This document shows positions 53,883-64,000 of a stretch of DNA of 64,000 nucleotides, piece by piece. The DNA lies in the NCBI RefSeq assembly GCF_000169095.1, contig NZ_AAVU01000008.1:62001-126000 (forward strand), in the 5' to 3' direction. The notes beneath the pieces were generated by a model that searched no databases, was not told where the DNA came from, and saw only the letters and a list, made by a program, of their open reading frames with translations. The stretch's first letter is position 1, and the number at the start of each line of letters is the position of its first letter. Made by a program: the position numbers and the translations under genes. The stretch is from Lyngbya sp. PCC 8106. Lineage in GTDB: Bacteria; Cyanobacteriota; Cyanobacteriia; Cyanobacteriales; Microcoleaceae.

Positions 53883-55970
53883 CTAACCTTTGCCATTTCC
53901 ATTTCCATTTCCATTCCCATTTTCCGAGTCAGCGCCACTCGCAATCACCTTGTCAGCCAACTTCTCTGGAACTTCTTGGAGATGATCATATTTCCACTGA
54001 AAACAACCCACACCCATCGTCAGCGATCGCAATTCTACAATCAAATCTTGCATCTCTGAGATAGCCAAATAAGCGGTAATTTTATCCCAACCTTTCCAAC
54101 CCATGATCACTTCATAATTTAACACCTGTCCCCGTCGTCCCGTAATTAACTGAAACATCTGGGAAGTAAATTCATTAGGTGCAGAAAATTCAACCACAGC
54201 GATCGGTTCGAGTAAAATCGGATCACAATTCGTCATCCCCGTCTGCATCGCCAACCGTGCCGCCTGTTTAAACGCCTGTTCAGAACTATCGACCGCATGA
54301 TATGATCCGTTAGTGAGTGTCACCGCCACATCCACCACCGGGAAACCCAACGGCCCCTGTTCGAGAGATTCACGCACACCAGTTTCGACGCCCGGAATAT
54401 ACTGTTTCGGAATAACGCCCCCAACAATCGTATCGTTAAAATTAAACCCTTCACCCCGTCCTAACGGTTGAATATCGAGATACACATCCCCAAACTGTCC
54501 ATGTCCGCCGCTTTGGTGTTTGTAACGTCCGTGAGAATGAGTCGTTTTACGAATCGTTTCTTTGTAGGGAACACGGGGTAAATGAGTCGTCATCGGTAGA
54601 TTATACTTGCGACGCAACCGATCTAAAGTCACTTGCAGGTGAATTTCCCCTTGACCCCATAAAATGATTTCGTGAGTATCACCGTGTTGTTCCCAAACCA
54701 ACGCCGGATCTTCTTCCAACATTTTACTTAAAGCCGATGTCAGCTTCACTTCATCTTTGCGGTTGTCAGGAGTAATGGCTAACGCAAACACAGGGGGTAA
54801 AATCTCGACTTTCGGTAACGCTTTCACCTCTTGGGGTTCTGTTGTCAGGGTATCTCCGGTTTGAATGCTATCCATCCGCGCTAAGGCAACAATTTCACCT
54901 GTTTTCGCGATCTGGAGGCTTTCTGTTTGTTGACCCATCAAACGGTACATTCCCGCCGCCCGTACTCCATTGAGAACAATACCTTCAGTCAGTTCACCTT
55001 GCCACACCCGCACTAACGACAGTTTACCACCTTGGGGAGTGTAATAGGTTTTCAACACTTGAGCAATAGGCAGATCGGCTTGGAGTTTGAGTCCGCGACG
55101 ATGGGCTGTAACAAACGGTTCCGGGGCTTCCCGAACCATCGCATCTAATAGACTACGCACACCATACTCCGCCTCTGCAACCCCCAGAAACACAGGAACA
55201 ATTAAGTCAGCACCCAGTTCCATTTTCAAGTCTTTGACAATTTCATCTTGGGGCGGTTTAATATCTTCGATCAGTTCTTCGAGAAGATGATCGTCAAAGT
55301 TCGCTAACTCCTCTAACATCTGTTGACGGGCGAGATGTTCGGCTTCAGAGAGTTCATCGGGAAGTGCAACCGGATCAGAAGCAGCACCCGGATGATAATG
55401 ATAGGCTTGTTCAGTCACCAGATCAATAAAGCCCACCAGTTCTTGTCCTTGGGCGATGGGGTATTGATGAGGTACAACAGGGCGGGAAGAAACGGTTTTT
55501 AGGGCGGCGAGAAGTTCACTATAGTTGGTTTTGCAGCTTTCTTCATCCGTAAACGCCCGATCCATTTTATTTATAAACACCAGGTGAGGAATTTCCCAGT
55601 CATCAAGGAATTTAAACAAGGGTGAAAGCGTTAAAATACGGTGGGTATCGGGTTCACAAACCACCACGGCTAACCCCGCCCCCACGAGGGCATTATAAGT
55701 TTCTTGGGCAAATTCTACCGAACCTGGACAGTCCAGGAATGTAAAACGAATGCCGCCGTACTGGGTACTAGCGGCATTGACTTCAACGGTCATATTGCGG
55801 TCTTGGGCTTCGGGCGCAGCATCTCCGACCCGGTTGTTTTCTTTTGCTGTTCCTTTACGGGTGGTTGCTCCTGTGATGTGCAGGATACTTTCGAGTAGTG
55901 CAGTTTTACCGCTAAGATAGGGGCCTACAATCGCAATATTACGGTTGTCTGAGGGGATATTTGATTTCAT
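53883..55970 (-). CDS. Elongation factor G-like translational GTPase (EF-G paralogue)
   Basis: 695 residues from the ATG at 55970, with GGAG eight bases before it; the frame also opens from a TTG at 55994. GTPase motifs: P-loop GPYLSGKTAL (the usual GHIDAGKT of EF-G is changed), G3 DCPGSVEF, G4 NKMD. Domains II-V follow, including HGQFGDVYLDIQPLGRGEGF and the late GRRGQVLNYEVI. The domain IV tip and EF-Tu-like features differ from housekeeping EF-G, so this is the EF-G-like paralogue group. The C terminus is an odd GNGNGNGNGKG tail. Role in translation unproven. Confidence 0.88.
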   Translation of the reverse strand: MKSNIPSDNRNIAIVGPYLSGKTALLESILHITGATTRKGTAKENNRVGDAAPEAQDRNMTVEVNAASTQYGGIRFTFLDCPGSVEFAQETYNALVGAGLAVVVCEPDTHRILTLSPLFKFLDDWEIPHLVFINKMDRAFTDEESCKTNYSELLAALKTVSSRPVVPHQYPIAQGQELVGFIDLVTEQAYHYHPGAASDPVALPDELSEAEHLARQQMLEELANFDDHLLEELIEDIKPPQDEIVKDLKMELGADLIVPVFLGVAEAEYGVRSLLDAMVREAPEPFVTAHRRGLKLQADLPIAQVLKTYYTPQGGKLSLVRVWQGELTEGIVLNGVRAAGMYRLMGQQTESLQIAKTGEIVALARMDSIQTGDTLTTEPQEVKALPKVEILPPVFALAITPDNRKDEVKLTSALSKMLEEDPALVWEQHGDTHEIILWGQGEIHLQVTLDRLRRKYNLPMTTHLPRVPYKETIRKTTHSHGRYKHQSGGHGQFGDVYLDIQPLGRGEGFNFNDTIVGGVIPKQYIPGVETGVRESLEQGPLGFPVVDVAVTLTNGSYHAVDSSEQAFKQAARLAMQTGMTNCDPILLEPIAVVEFSAPNEFTSQMFQLITGRRGQVLNYEVIMGWKGWDKITAYLAISEMQDLIVELRSLTMGVGCFQWKYDHLQEVPEKLADKVIASGADSENGNGNGNGNGKG

Positions 55971-56424
55971 CGTACCGTCTCCTGTACTCGTCAAATGAAT
56001 GAATTAAAATGCTGCAATTACAAACAAAAGTTTGCACAAAAACATAAATTTTTAAGGATGTTTTCAGGTTTAAATTCAAGCTCAAATTTGACAAAAAACA
56101 TCATTGTGACCATTGGATAAACGTTGGTTTTGGTCAATTCTTCTTGCGGTTGATCTCGAACTAACAGATCAGAATCAAGCGATCAGCTATCCAATCGAAG
56201 ATGTTAGGTGTTTTTAGCGTTGACTTCAATCTCTGAAATGTTCTATCCTCAATGCGTCTGAGATCGAGGTTCGCTACTTCTATAATTTATAATCTTTTGG
56301 TCACGAATCACCAACGCTTAACTAAAAAATACAATATTTATTTTTTGAAAGTTTTGTAACTGAATATTGCAAACCCGCGATCAATGATGAATCTTCCCTA
56401 TCCCCTCTTTTGCCTCTTACCTGA
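55971..56424. other. Intergenic region, nothing recognised
   Basis: 454 bases between the GGDEF gene stop and the EF-G-like gene start, both on the minus strand. AT-rich; it should contain the EF-G-like promoter. No RNA gene, hairpin or frame that I can support. Confidence 0.4.
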
Positions 56425-58521
56425 CTACGACGAGACAATATATCGATTGCGTCCTTGTTGTTTGGCGGTGTATAATACTTTGTCTGCTTGAGCGATTAAT
56501 TGAGCGGGTGAGGTTTTAGAATTAGGAATAGTGCAGGCAATTCCCTGACTCAGGGTAATAATATTACTCACCTGAGACTTTTGATGAACAATCGCCAATG
56601 TGCGAATCATTTGCTGAATCTGTTGAGCAATATTAATCACTCCTTTTTGGTTTGTATTCGGAAGAACAACTACAAATTCTTCTCCCCCATAACGGGCGAC
56701 TAAATCGGCTGGACGTTTTAAAGTTTTTTTGATAGCTTGAGCAATTGAAATTAAGGATTTATCTCCGGATTGATGCCCATAAAAATCATTATAAAATTTA
56801 AAATAATCAATATCTAATAAAATCAAAGATAAATATTGTTTTTCCCGTCTTAAACGCTGCCACTCTTTGATAAGATAATCATCAAAATAGCGACGATTAG
56901 CAATTTGAGTTAAACCATCGGTATGCGCCAGTTTTTCTAAAGTAAAATTAGCTTGTTGTAGTTTAATTTCCGATTGTTTGCGATCGCTAATATCCCGAAT
57001 CATCATCAAGACTTCATGATCATCGAGTTTAACCACACGAGCTTCTTGATAATGGAGTTCTCCATCAACTTCGAGAGAATATTCATAGATTTGTCGTTCA
57101 TTTGTTGTTAAAGCTTGGCAAATATAATACATTTGTTGTTCAGCTAACCGAGGCGGTAAAGTTTGATAAATCGATTGCTGGAGAATATAGGGAATACGAC
57201 TAAACTTTTGGAGACTTTTACCTAAACCAATACTTTTACAAATTCCGTTGCGATCAAGACGAATCATCAGATCGGGAATCGCTTTTAAAATCGCTCGTTG
57301 AGTCGTTATATTTTTGCAGAGGGCGGCTTCAATTTTTTTGCGATCGCTAATGTCAACAATATGAACAATGAGGTAATGAGGTGAATTTTTCTGGTCATAC
57401 ATTAACGAAATATTCATCAGCCCCCAAATGATTTGATTAGATTGGGTTAAAAATCGCTTTTCAATTTGATAACCCGGAATTTCACCCCTAAACATTTGTT
57501 GGGCTAATTGATCATCAAGGGTTTGATCATCGACAAAGATTAAATCACTGAGGTGAAGGGAGAGAAGTTCAGCCGAATCATACTCAAACATCTGACAAAG
57601 AGCCGCGTTAACATCGATAATTTTTCCCAATATAGACACCAAACACATTCCGGCTGTAATGGTATCAAATGCCCCTCTAAATTTTGCTTCACTGCGGCGC
57701 AAATCATCAGTCATTTGTTGATTAATAAGCTCATTTTTTTTACGTTCACTGATATCTTGATGAAAGCCAATCATCCGCAGGGGAGTATTATCTTCAGCCC
57801 AAACTGCTTGTCCTCGTGCCAAAATCCATTTGTAACTGCCATCTTTGCAGCGTAAACGATATTCAACTTTGAAACTAGAAACTTTGCGGGTGAGATAATC
57901 ATTGAGAGCAGTTAAAACTCGCTCACAATCTTCAGAATGAAGAAGATTTTTCCAGGCTTCCAAATCATTTTTCATCTCCTCATCGGTGTAACCCAACATT
58001 GCTTTAAGTGTAATCGACTTAAACGCTTCCCCGGTTTTTATATTCCAGTCAAAAATGCCGTCACCTGTTCCTTTCAGTAATAATTGCCAACGTTCTTCTT
58101 GCTGTAGTAATTGTCGGTTTTGAGTTTCGAGTTGGTAGAGGAGTTTTTGATGAGCTAAATGAAATTTAATTCGGGCTAAGACTTCCTCAGATTCATAGGG
58201 TTTAGTGACATAATCTGCGCCCCCAACTTCAAAGGCTTTGACTTTGTTGAATACTCCATCAAGCGCACTCAAAAAAACAATCGGAATGTGAAAGGTTTTC
58301 TCGTCTAATTTTAGCTGCTGACAGACAGAATATCCATCAATATCAGGGAGTTTGATATCCAACATAATCAAGTCAGGTGGAGACACTTTAGCTGATTCTA
58401 TAGCGAGTTTCCCTGTCGGTGCAATGCGAGTATGATATCCACAACTTGAGAGAATCTTGATTAATAAGTTTAAGTCTGCTGGAGTATCATCAACAATCAG
58501 AATATGATTAAGAATAGACAT
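56425..58521 (-). CDS. Response regulator with PAS domains and diguanylate cyclase (GGDEF)
   Basis: 698 residues. REC domain 1-125 with acceptor D55 (LIMLDIKLPD); two well-marked PAS/PAC domains at about 140-265 and 280-395; a third, divergent PAS-like segment at about 400-515; GGDEF at about 530-698 with RYGGEEFVVVLP. The inhibitory I-site RxxD (RPAD) sits five residues before GGEEF, so product feedback is likely. It should make c-di-GMP under phosphorelay control. It starts 14 bases after the hybrid kinase stop, so the two form an operon and the kinase is the likely partner. Confidence 0.9.
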   Translation of the reverse strand: MSILNHILIVDDTPADLNLLIKILSSCGYHTRIAPTGKLAIESAKVSPPDLIMLDIKLPDIDGYSVCQQLKLDEKTFHIPIVFLSALDGVFNKVKAFEVGGADYVTKPYESEEVLARIKFHLAHQKLLYQLETQNRQLLQQEERWQLLLKGTGDGIFDWNIKTGEAFKSITLKAMLGYTDEEMKNDLEAWKNLLHSEDCERVLTALNDYLTRKVSSFKVEYRLRCKDGSYKWILARGQAVWAEDNTPLRMIGFHQDISERKKNELINQQMTDDLRRSEAKFRGAFDTITAGMCLVSILGKIIDVNAALCQMFEYDSAELLSLHLSDLIFVDDQTLDDQLAQQMFRGEIPGYQIEKRFLTQSNQIIWGLMNISLMYDQKNSPHYLIVHIVDISDRKKIEAALCKNITTQRAILKAIPDLMIRLDRNGICKSIGLGKSLQKFSRIPYILQQSIYQTLPPRLAEQQMYYICQALTTNERQIYEYSLEVDGELHYQEARVVKLDDHEVLMMIRDISDRKQSEIKLQQANFTLEKLAHTDGLTQIANRRYFDDYLIKEWQRLRREKQYLSLILLDIDYFKFYNDFYGHQSGDKSLISIAQAIKKTLKRPADLVARYGGEEFVVVLPNTNQKGVINIAQQIQQMIRTLAIVHQKSQVSNIITLSQGIACTIPNSKTSPAQLIAQADKVLYTAKQQGRNRYIVSS

Positions 58522-58535
58522 AACATTTCTATTTT

Positions 58536-61500
58536 TTAACGAACTAAATGAATTAAATCGAGTATCCGAGTGTACTCAAACTGATCAGCCCAGACACTCA
58601 GAGTTTCAGCGAGGTGATGATTATGCTGACGGAGTAACTCAATGATTTGCCGAATTTGGCTAGGATCACCAAATATTAGGGCTTCTTCTAGTTCCTGGAG
58701 TATATCATCAGATAAAAGAGCGAAGGCTTCCATCCACTGTTCAAGATTCATCGGTTTTTGACTTTCTTCGGAATCTTCTTGAGCATAGCTGTATTCTACA
58801 CCCAAATGTTGTTGTAAGACTGTAAATATTTCTAACTCTTTAAAAGGTTTATAAATAAAGTTATTGAAGCCCAGAGTTTGGTAATCGTCTCCTAATTTAT
58901 TAGCAGAAACGGCAATAATCACTACGGGTTGTTTTGGCTTTTTCGATTGTTCTTGATCGCGAATTTGTTTTGTTGCTTGATAACCATCTAGTTCGGGCAT
59001 TCGTAAATCCATCCAGATTAAATCAGGATGCCATTGTTGCCAAAGGGTAATCGCTTCCGCCCCATTTTCAGCTTCTTGTACAGCAAATCCTAGAGGGCTG
59101 AGGAGTTGAAGTAATAACTGTCGATTCGCAGAACTATCATCAACAACAAGCAGGCGATAAAGGGGAGTTTGGGGAGCTAAACTGATAATTTTATCTTCTT
59201 TAAAAAATAATTTTTGGGGAATTTTATCAACAATTTTGGCGACAATATAAAACTGAAATTTACTCCCGATATTCACTTGACTTTCTACAGAAATTTCACC
59301 CCCCATTAATTTGATAAATTCTCGACTAATTGCTAAACCGAGTCCAGTTCCTTCTTTAACTTGTTTTCCCGCTTGGCTTTGATTAAAGGCTTCAAAAATA
59401 TCCGTTTGTTCTTCCGGTGCAATACCCACTCCTGTATCTTCGACTTCAAAATTGAGCATCACATTATTGTCTGATTTTTTAGATTTTACACTAATATTCA
59501 GGGTAATAAATCCTCGTTTCGTGAATTTTAAAGCATTACTCAAGAGATTAATGAAAACCTGACGGAGTTTGATTTCATCAGTACAAATAGAACAGGGAAC
59601 ATCAGATGTTTTCTGTACATTGAAATTCAATCCTTGCTCTTGAGCTTTGAGATAAAACATATTATAAATATCGTCAATTAGCTGATCAAGATTCAAGTCA
59701 GTAGGCTCAACTGTTATTCTGTTTGCTTCAATTTTAGCTAAATCCAAAACTTGATTAATCAGGTTTAATAAATGCTCACCACTACGATAGATAATTTCAG
59801 CATTCTTACGCTCATCAAGTGAGATCTGAGAATTATTTTTCAAAAGACGAGAAAATCCTAATATTGCATTCAGCGGGGAACGTAATTCATGGCTCATATT
59901 AGCAATAAAAGCACCTTTTGCTTCGCTGGCGGCTTCGGCAACTTCTTTGGCTTTTTGTAGTTCTAGTTCAATCTGTTTGCGATCGCTGATATCTGTCACT
60001 CGAACCAAATGAAACATTTGATCCCCAATATAAATTGGCTTAACGGCAAGATTTCCCCAAAAAGTATTCTCTTTTTTTGTAATATATTCAACCTCTAAAT
60101 TCCAAAATCCTTTTTGATTCACTTCATTTCGACTGTATTCAATTTCCTGGGGAGTAAAGGGCTGTTTTTGTAATGTATAACCTGCTATACCAATTAATTC
60201 TTCTCGCTTTTGAGCTTCAAACAGTTCAACGGCTCGACGGTTACAATCAACGATTAAAATACTATCGACATCAACCAAGAAAATTGCATCCGCAGATTCA
60301 TGGAAAATTGCATCTCGTAAATCTCGACTTTTACGCAGTTCTAATTCTGCTTGTTTACGCTCGCTAATATCAGTAACAATCGACCCAAACAGGGTGAATT
60401 TACCGTTGTCATCTATTAAGGGAAAGAGAATAGATTCAAAGATTTTAGATTGGTCATTAATAACAAGTTCATCTTCGATTATCAAGGGTTTACCACCATC
60501 AACAAGTATCTTAACTCGGGTGCGAAAACGGTTAACAATTTCTTCAGGAAAAAAATCACCAAAGGTTCGTCCAACAATTTGTTCTTCGGAAAGATTGAAC
60601 AGGTTAGCAAAGGCTCGATTTACCCGCCGATAAACCATCTCAGCATCAAATATATGGATGATTGCAGGTGAATAATCAAAAAAGGCTTGTAGTTGTTGAT
60701 TGACTCTTTTTAGAGCAAGTTCGACTTGTTTACGATCATTAATATCGCGACCCACTGACTGTAATTCGACTAAATTTCCCTGAGTATCATAAATGGCTTG
60801 GTTTGTCCATTGCGTCCAACGCACTTCACCATTAACAATTACTCGATTTTCAATATTAAAGACAGGCTGTTGAGGAGAAATTTGAGCGAGATAGCGATCA
60901 ATAGTAGCTTGGTCTTCTGGATAAATGATCGGTTGATAACAGTGTCCAAGAAAATCTTCCTTAGAAATACCAAAATAGCGGCAATAAGCCTCATTAACAT
61001 AACTCAACTTTCCATCGGGTTTAAATCGGGTGATGAATTCAGTTTGATACTCTAAAATCGATAAATAACGGGCTTCTGATTGATGCAGTAATTCTTCTAC
61101 TCGTTTGCGATCATTAATATCGCGACCAACCGACTGCAATTCGACTAAGTTTCCCTCGGTATCATAAATGGCTTGGTTTGTCCATTGCATCCAACGCACT
61201 TCACCATTAACAATCACTCGATGTTCAACAATCCCGACGGGTTGTTGAGGAGAAAGTTGAGCCAGACAGCGATCAATAATCGGTTGATCTTCTGGGTAAA
61301 TTCGAGGTTGATAGCAATGTCCAATTACCTCGTCTCTGGAAACACCATAATAGCGACAAAAAGCCTCATTAACATAACTCAACTTACCATCGGGTTTAAA
61401 TCGGGTAACGAGTTCGGTTTGATACTCTAAAATCGACAAATAACGGGCTTCGGATTGATGCAGTAATTCTTGTGCTTGTTTGCGTTCGCTAATATCCTGA

Positions 61501-64000
61501 ACGACCCCATGCCAAGCAATTTCACCATTTTCGCGTCTTTGGGGTCGAGAATTGGCTTGAATCCATTTAATTTTCCCTGAAGGTGTGAAAATTCGCCATT
61601 CATATTTGAAGGGTTTCCCGCTTTCGAGACTTTCTTTTATCGCTTGTTTATAACCGTCTCGATCATCTCGATGTATTTGGTTAAAAGTAATTGTGGCATC
61701 TTCGAGAACGGACTCCACAGAAATTTCGTGAATGTCTTCAAAAGCCGGACTTAAATATTCGTAGCACACCGGGCCGTTCGGATATTCAATCACAGTGTAA
61801 ATCACTCCGGGAGAAGCGGCAGCTAATTCTTGAAATCTTTCTTCACTTCGGCGTAAAGCTTCTTGAGCCTGTTTGTGTTCGCTAATATCCTGAATCACCC
61901 CATGCCACGCGATCGCCCCATTGCTGCGTCGTTCCGGTTTGGATGTTGCCTGCAACCATTTAAGTTGGCCTGTGGGGGTAATAATTCGCCACTCGTGGGA
62001 GAACAACTCCAAAGATTCGGCGCTTCGAGTCCAAGCCGCAAGATAACCCGCGCGATCGTCAGGGTGCATCTGCTCAATCACCAAATTAGCATTTTCCAGC
62101 GCTTGTGCTAGGGTGACTTCATGGATAGTTTCCACCGCCGAACTGGTATATTCAAACCAAAGACGGCCATCGGGTTCTAGAACCAGGGTATAAATTGAAC
62201 TGGGCGATTGACGGCTATATTGTTGCAGCCATTGTTCAGTTTTGCCGAGTTTTTCTTCAATCTGTTTGCGATTGGTAATATCAGAAAATGAACCGACCAT
62301 ACGCTCGGGTTTACCGTTTGGATATCTTGAAGCTTGTCCTTTGATTAAAAACCAACGATAGCGACCATCGGATCGTTGAACTCGCAACTCGATAATATAG
62401 GGATGATTGTTTTCTAAATGATCGGTTAGAGCTTGCTGAAGGTGATCGCGATCGTCGGGATGAACGAAGTTAGAGAATTGAGGGACTGGATCGGCTTCAA
62501 TCTCTGCAACTGACAAGCCGAGAAGTTTATAAAGTTGTGGAGACCACCAAGCAGTATTATTAATTATATCCCAATCCCAAATTCCTTCTCCCATCGCCGC
62601 AATGACTAATTTTAATCGTTCTTCACTTTTTTGTAAAGCTAGAGTTCGTTCTGTAATTTCTTGTTCGAGTTGCTGTTGATAATTTTTCTGTAGTTGTTCG
62701 ATATGATGACGTTCTGTGATGTCTTGAAACGCGATGATAGAGTAATGTACTGTTCCCCATTCATCGAAAACTGGAATTGATGTTACCTCTAGAGGAATCC
62801 GACGACCGTTGACTTCCACTTCCATATCATCAACCTGTACTTTTTCCCCTTTTAAAGATCGGAATCCAGGTAATTCTTCGGTGGGATAGAGTTGATTTGT
62901 TCCCGCAATATAAACTTGATAAACTTCTGAAATTTGGTCGTATGAAGTGGTTTTAATTCCTTGTCCTAAAATTTGTTCACTAACTTTATTAATCAAAATA
63001 TGCTGTCCGTTTCGATCCAATATACTCACGCCAATAGGAATATTATCAAGTAAGCTTGAAAATCGCTGTTCACTCAGTTTTAAGGCTTGAAATGATGAGT
63101 TCAGTTGAGCAGCCATCTCAGCAAAAGAATCGGTGAGTTGATTGATTTCTTTAATCCTCGTTTTTTCCAGAGGATTAAGGAGATTATTTTGGGCGAGTTC
63201 TTGAGTAGCTGAATTTAATTTTTTAATAGATTTTAAAACAAACTTTGCTTTTAAAATGGCAATTAAAGTTGCAATTAATATAGCCAAAACGCACAAAAAC
63301 ACTGTTTCATTAACATTTTTTTTTATTTTTTCCATAAACTCGGATTCAGGCACGGTTATCACAATAAACCAGTTAGAATCATCATCTAAGGAATAGGGTA
63401 TAACTCGGATGAAATACCATTTATTTTTTCCTTTTATTTTAAATTTAGCAGCATGATTAATTGAGTTTAAATTACCCAACTTCCCTCTGACATACTTTCC
63501 CGCCGCTTGAGTCACGGGGTGGCGGCTATCTTCTACAGAAAGTCGCCATTTTTGAGGGTTTGAAGTCTCTAATTCAGGAGAAAAATCTGTTACACGAAAG
63601 GGCAATTCATCGGTTGAAGTGGTAATTAAATATCCTTCGTTATCCATAATAAAAGCTTGTCCGGTTTTCCCGATCTTTAATTGACGCAAAAACTCACTCA
63701 TTTTATCTAGAAAAACCGTTGCACCCAGAACCCCTTGAAAATTACCTTCGGAATCATAGAAGGGTAAAGAATGAACCAGAACTAAGATTAAATTGGATTT
63801 TTTTACGCCTGAAGTAACCGTTTGCCAAGTGCCGTTTTTTGCGGCTTTTGCCATTGGATACCAAGGCTGACTGGGAGGATCGTTGTGAGGATCGTAATTG
63901 GGAATAGTATCTCGTAAATAAAGGCGGTTTCCTTGTAAATTAGCAACATAGTTTTCCAGATCTCCCGTGCGGGGATTCCACTCTCGTATCACTAAAGAAT
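58536..64000 (-). CDS. Hybrid histidine kinase with Cache, HAMP and about eight PAS domains (5' end outside window)
   Basis: At least 1818 residues; the frame stays open past a GTG at 63992 to the window edge, so the true start lies outside. Numbering from that GTG: dCache-like sensor about 1-230, membrane span about 238-258, HAMP about 258-312, then about eight PAS/PAC modules to about 1390. HisKA follows with NMSHELRSPLNAILGF, then HATPase with TDIFEAFNQSQAGK and GTGLGLAISREFIKLMGG, a REC domain (RLLVVDDSSANRQLLLQLL, acceptor Asp in IWMDLRMPELDGY) and an 80-residue tail. Two adjacent PAS modules are near-duplicates. It should pass phosphate to its own REC and to the GGDEF protein downstream. 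Confidence 0.92.
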   Translation of the reverse strand, partial: SLVIREWNPRTGDLENYVANLQGNRLYLRDTIPNYDPHNDPPSQPWYPMAKAAKNGTWQTVTSGVKKSNLILVLVHSLPFYDSEGNFQGVLGATVFLDKMSEFLRQLKIGKTGQAFIMDNEGYLITTSTDELPFRVTDFSPELETSNPQKWRLSVEDSRHPVTQAAGKYVRGKLGNLNSINHAAKFKIKGKNKWYFIRVIPYSLDDDSNWFIVITVPESEFMEKIKKNVNETVFLCVLAILIATLIAILKAKFVLKSIKKLNSATQELAQNNLLNPLEKTRIKEINQLTDSFAEMAAQLNSSFQALKLSEQRFSSLLDNIPIGVSILDRNGQHILINKVSEQILGQGIKTTSYDQISEVYQVYIAGTNQLYPTEELPGFRSLKGEKVQVDDMEVEVNGRRIPLEVTSIPVFDEWGTVHYSIIAFQDITERHHIEQLQKNYQQQLEQEITERTLALQKSEERLKLVIAAMGEGIWDWDIINNTAWWSPQLYKLLGLSVAEIEADPVPQFSNFVHPDDRDHLQQALTDHLENNHPYIIELRVQRSDGRYRWFLIKGQASRYPNGKPERMVGSFSDITNRKQIEEKLGKTEQWLQQYSRQSPSSIYTLVLEPDGRLWFEYTSSAVETIHEVTLAQALENANLVIEQMHPDDRAGYLAAWTRSAESLELFSHEWRIITPTGQLKWLQATSKPERRSNGAIAWHGVIQDISEHKQAQEALRRSEERFQELAAASPGVIYTVIEYPNGPVCYEYLSPAFEDIHEISVESVLEDATITFNQIHRDDRDGYKQAIKESLESGKPFKYEWRIFTPSGKIKWIQANSRPQRRENGEIAWHGVVQDISERKQAQELLHQSEARYLSILEYQTELVTRFKPDGKLSYVNEAFCRYYGVSRDEVIGHCYQPRIYPEDQPIIDRCLAQLSPQQPVGIVEHRVIVNGEVRWMQWTNQAIYDTEGNLVELQSVGRDINDRKRVEELLHQSEARYLSILEYQTEFITRFKPDGKLSYVNEAYCRYFGISKEDFLGHCYQPIIYPEDQATIDRYLAQISPQQPVFNIENRVIVNGEVRWTQWTNQAIYDTQGNLVELQSVGRDINDRKQVELALKRVNQQLQAFFDYSPAIIHIFDAEMVYRRVNRAFANLFNLSEEQIVGRTFGDFFPEEIVNRFRTRVKILVDGGKPLIIEDELVINDQSKIFESILFPLIDDNGKFTLFGSIVTDISERKQAELELRKSRDLRDAIFHESADAIFLVDVDSILIVDCNRRAVELFEAQKREELIGIAGYTLQKQPFTPQEIEYSRNEVNQKGFWNLEVEYITKKENTFWGNLAVKPIYIGDQMFHLVRVTDISDRKQIELELQKAKEVAEAASEAKGAFIANMSHELRSPLNAILGFSRLLKNNSQISLDERKNAEIIYRSGEHLLNLINQVLDLAKIEANRITVEPTDLNLDQLIDDIYNMFYLKAQEQGLNFNVQKTSDVPCSICTDEIKLRQVFINLLSNALKFTKRGFITLNISVKSKKSDNNVMLNFEVEDTGVGIAPEEQTDIFEAFNQSQAGKQVKEGTGLGLAISREFIKLMGGEISVESQVNIGSKFQFYIVAKIVDKIPQKLFFKEDKIISLAPQTPLYRLLVVDDSSANRQLLLQLLSPLGFAVQEAENGAEAITLWQQWHPDLIWMDLRMPELDGYQATKQIRDQEQSKKPKQPVVIIAVSANKLGDDYQTLGFNNFIYKPFKELEIFTVLQQHLGVEYSYAQEDSEESQKPMNLEQWMEAFALLSDDILQELEEALIFGDPSQIRQIIELLRQHNHHLAETLSVWADQFEYTRILDLIHLVR

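Overview
The window is chromosomal DNA from a cyanobacterium, probably a filamentous, Oscillatoriales-like one. Supporting genes are a flv4-2 type flavodiiron operon, a cyAbrB regulator, a Ycf33/DUF751 protein, a Psb35-like protein and a carotenoid oxygenase. The HIP1 octamer GCGATCGC recurs throughout, base composition is moderately AT-rich, and there are pentapeptide-repeat and RTX proteins. The exact genus is inference.

Layout. 1-1068: truncated HAMP sensor (minus). 1732-6063: flv4, an Sll0218-like gene and flv2, ending in a terminator. 6709-9741: large Gly-rich/RTX secreted protein. 9829-15171: sfsA, murJ, a carotenoid oxygenase and a TylF-like methyltransferase.

15259-28210 is the accessory core. 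Two CRISPR arrays of 21 repeats each point toward one another, each headed by a near-identical leader of about 235 bp with a conserved promoter. They enclose treY, treZ, a DMT permease, sppA and aroH. The last repeat of array 2 overlaps the 3' end of aroH and supplies its stop codon. No cas gene is present. The outer edge of leader 2 is interrupted by an intact IS607-family element (tnpA plus tnpB); the matching uninterrupted site survives in leader 1, which fixes the insertion to a GG dinucleotide.

28221-31050: vanadium-haloperoxidase-like gene, a decayed YjbQ (UPF0047) pseudogene that is not an open frame, and cyAbrB. 31440-37252: a small acidic protein, M28 peptidase, SelO, a membrane protein, a Tat-exported phosphatase and speD. 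37390-39846: an unusual DEDDh exonuclease fused to a P-loop ATPase, preceded by a potentially structured 5' leader; this is the best candidate for an uncharacterised, possibly defence-related, protein. 40100-47101: small exported proteins, a membrane protein/deaminase pair, DUF2267, MscS, WGxxGxxG protein and ruvB. 47216-55970: a Calx-beta protein, purS-purQ, Psb35-like, Ycf33, an HDAC-like hydrolase, a pentapeptide protein and an EF-G paralogue. 56425-64000: a two-gene signalling operon, a hybrid kinase with about eight PAS domains (5' end outside the window) followed by a REC-PAS-GGDEF diguanylate cyclase.

Functional themes are photoprotection and redox (Flv4/Flv2, carotenoid cleavage), osmoprotection (TreYZ), RNA-guided systems (CRISPR, TnpB) and second-messenger signalling. 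All functions are inferred from motifs read by eye; no database search was possible.
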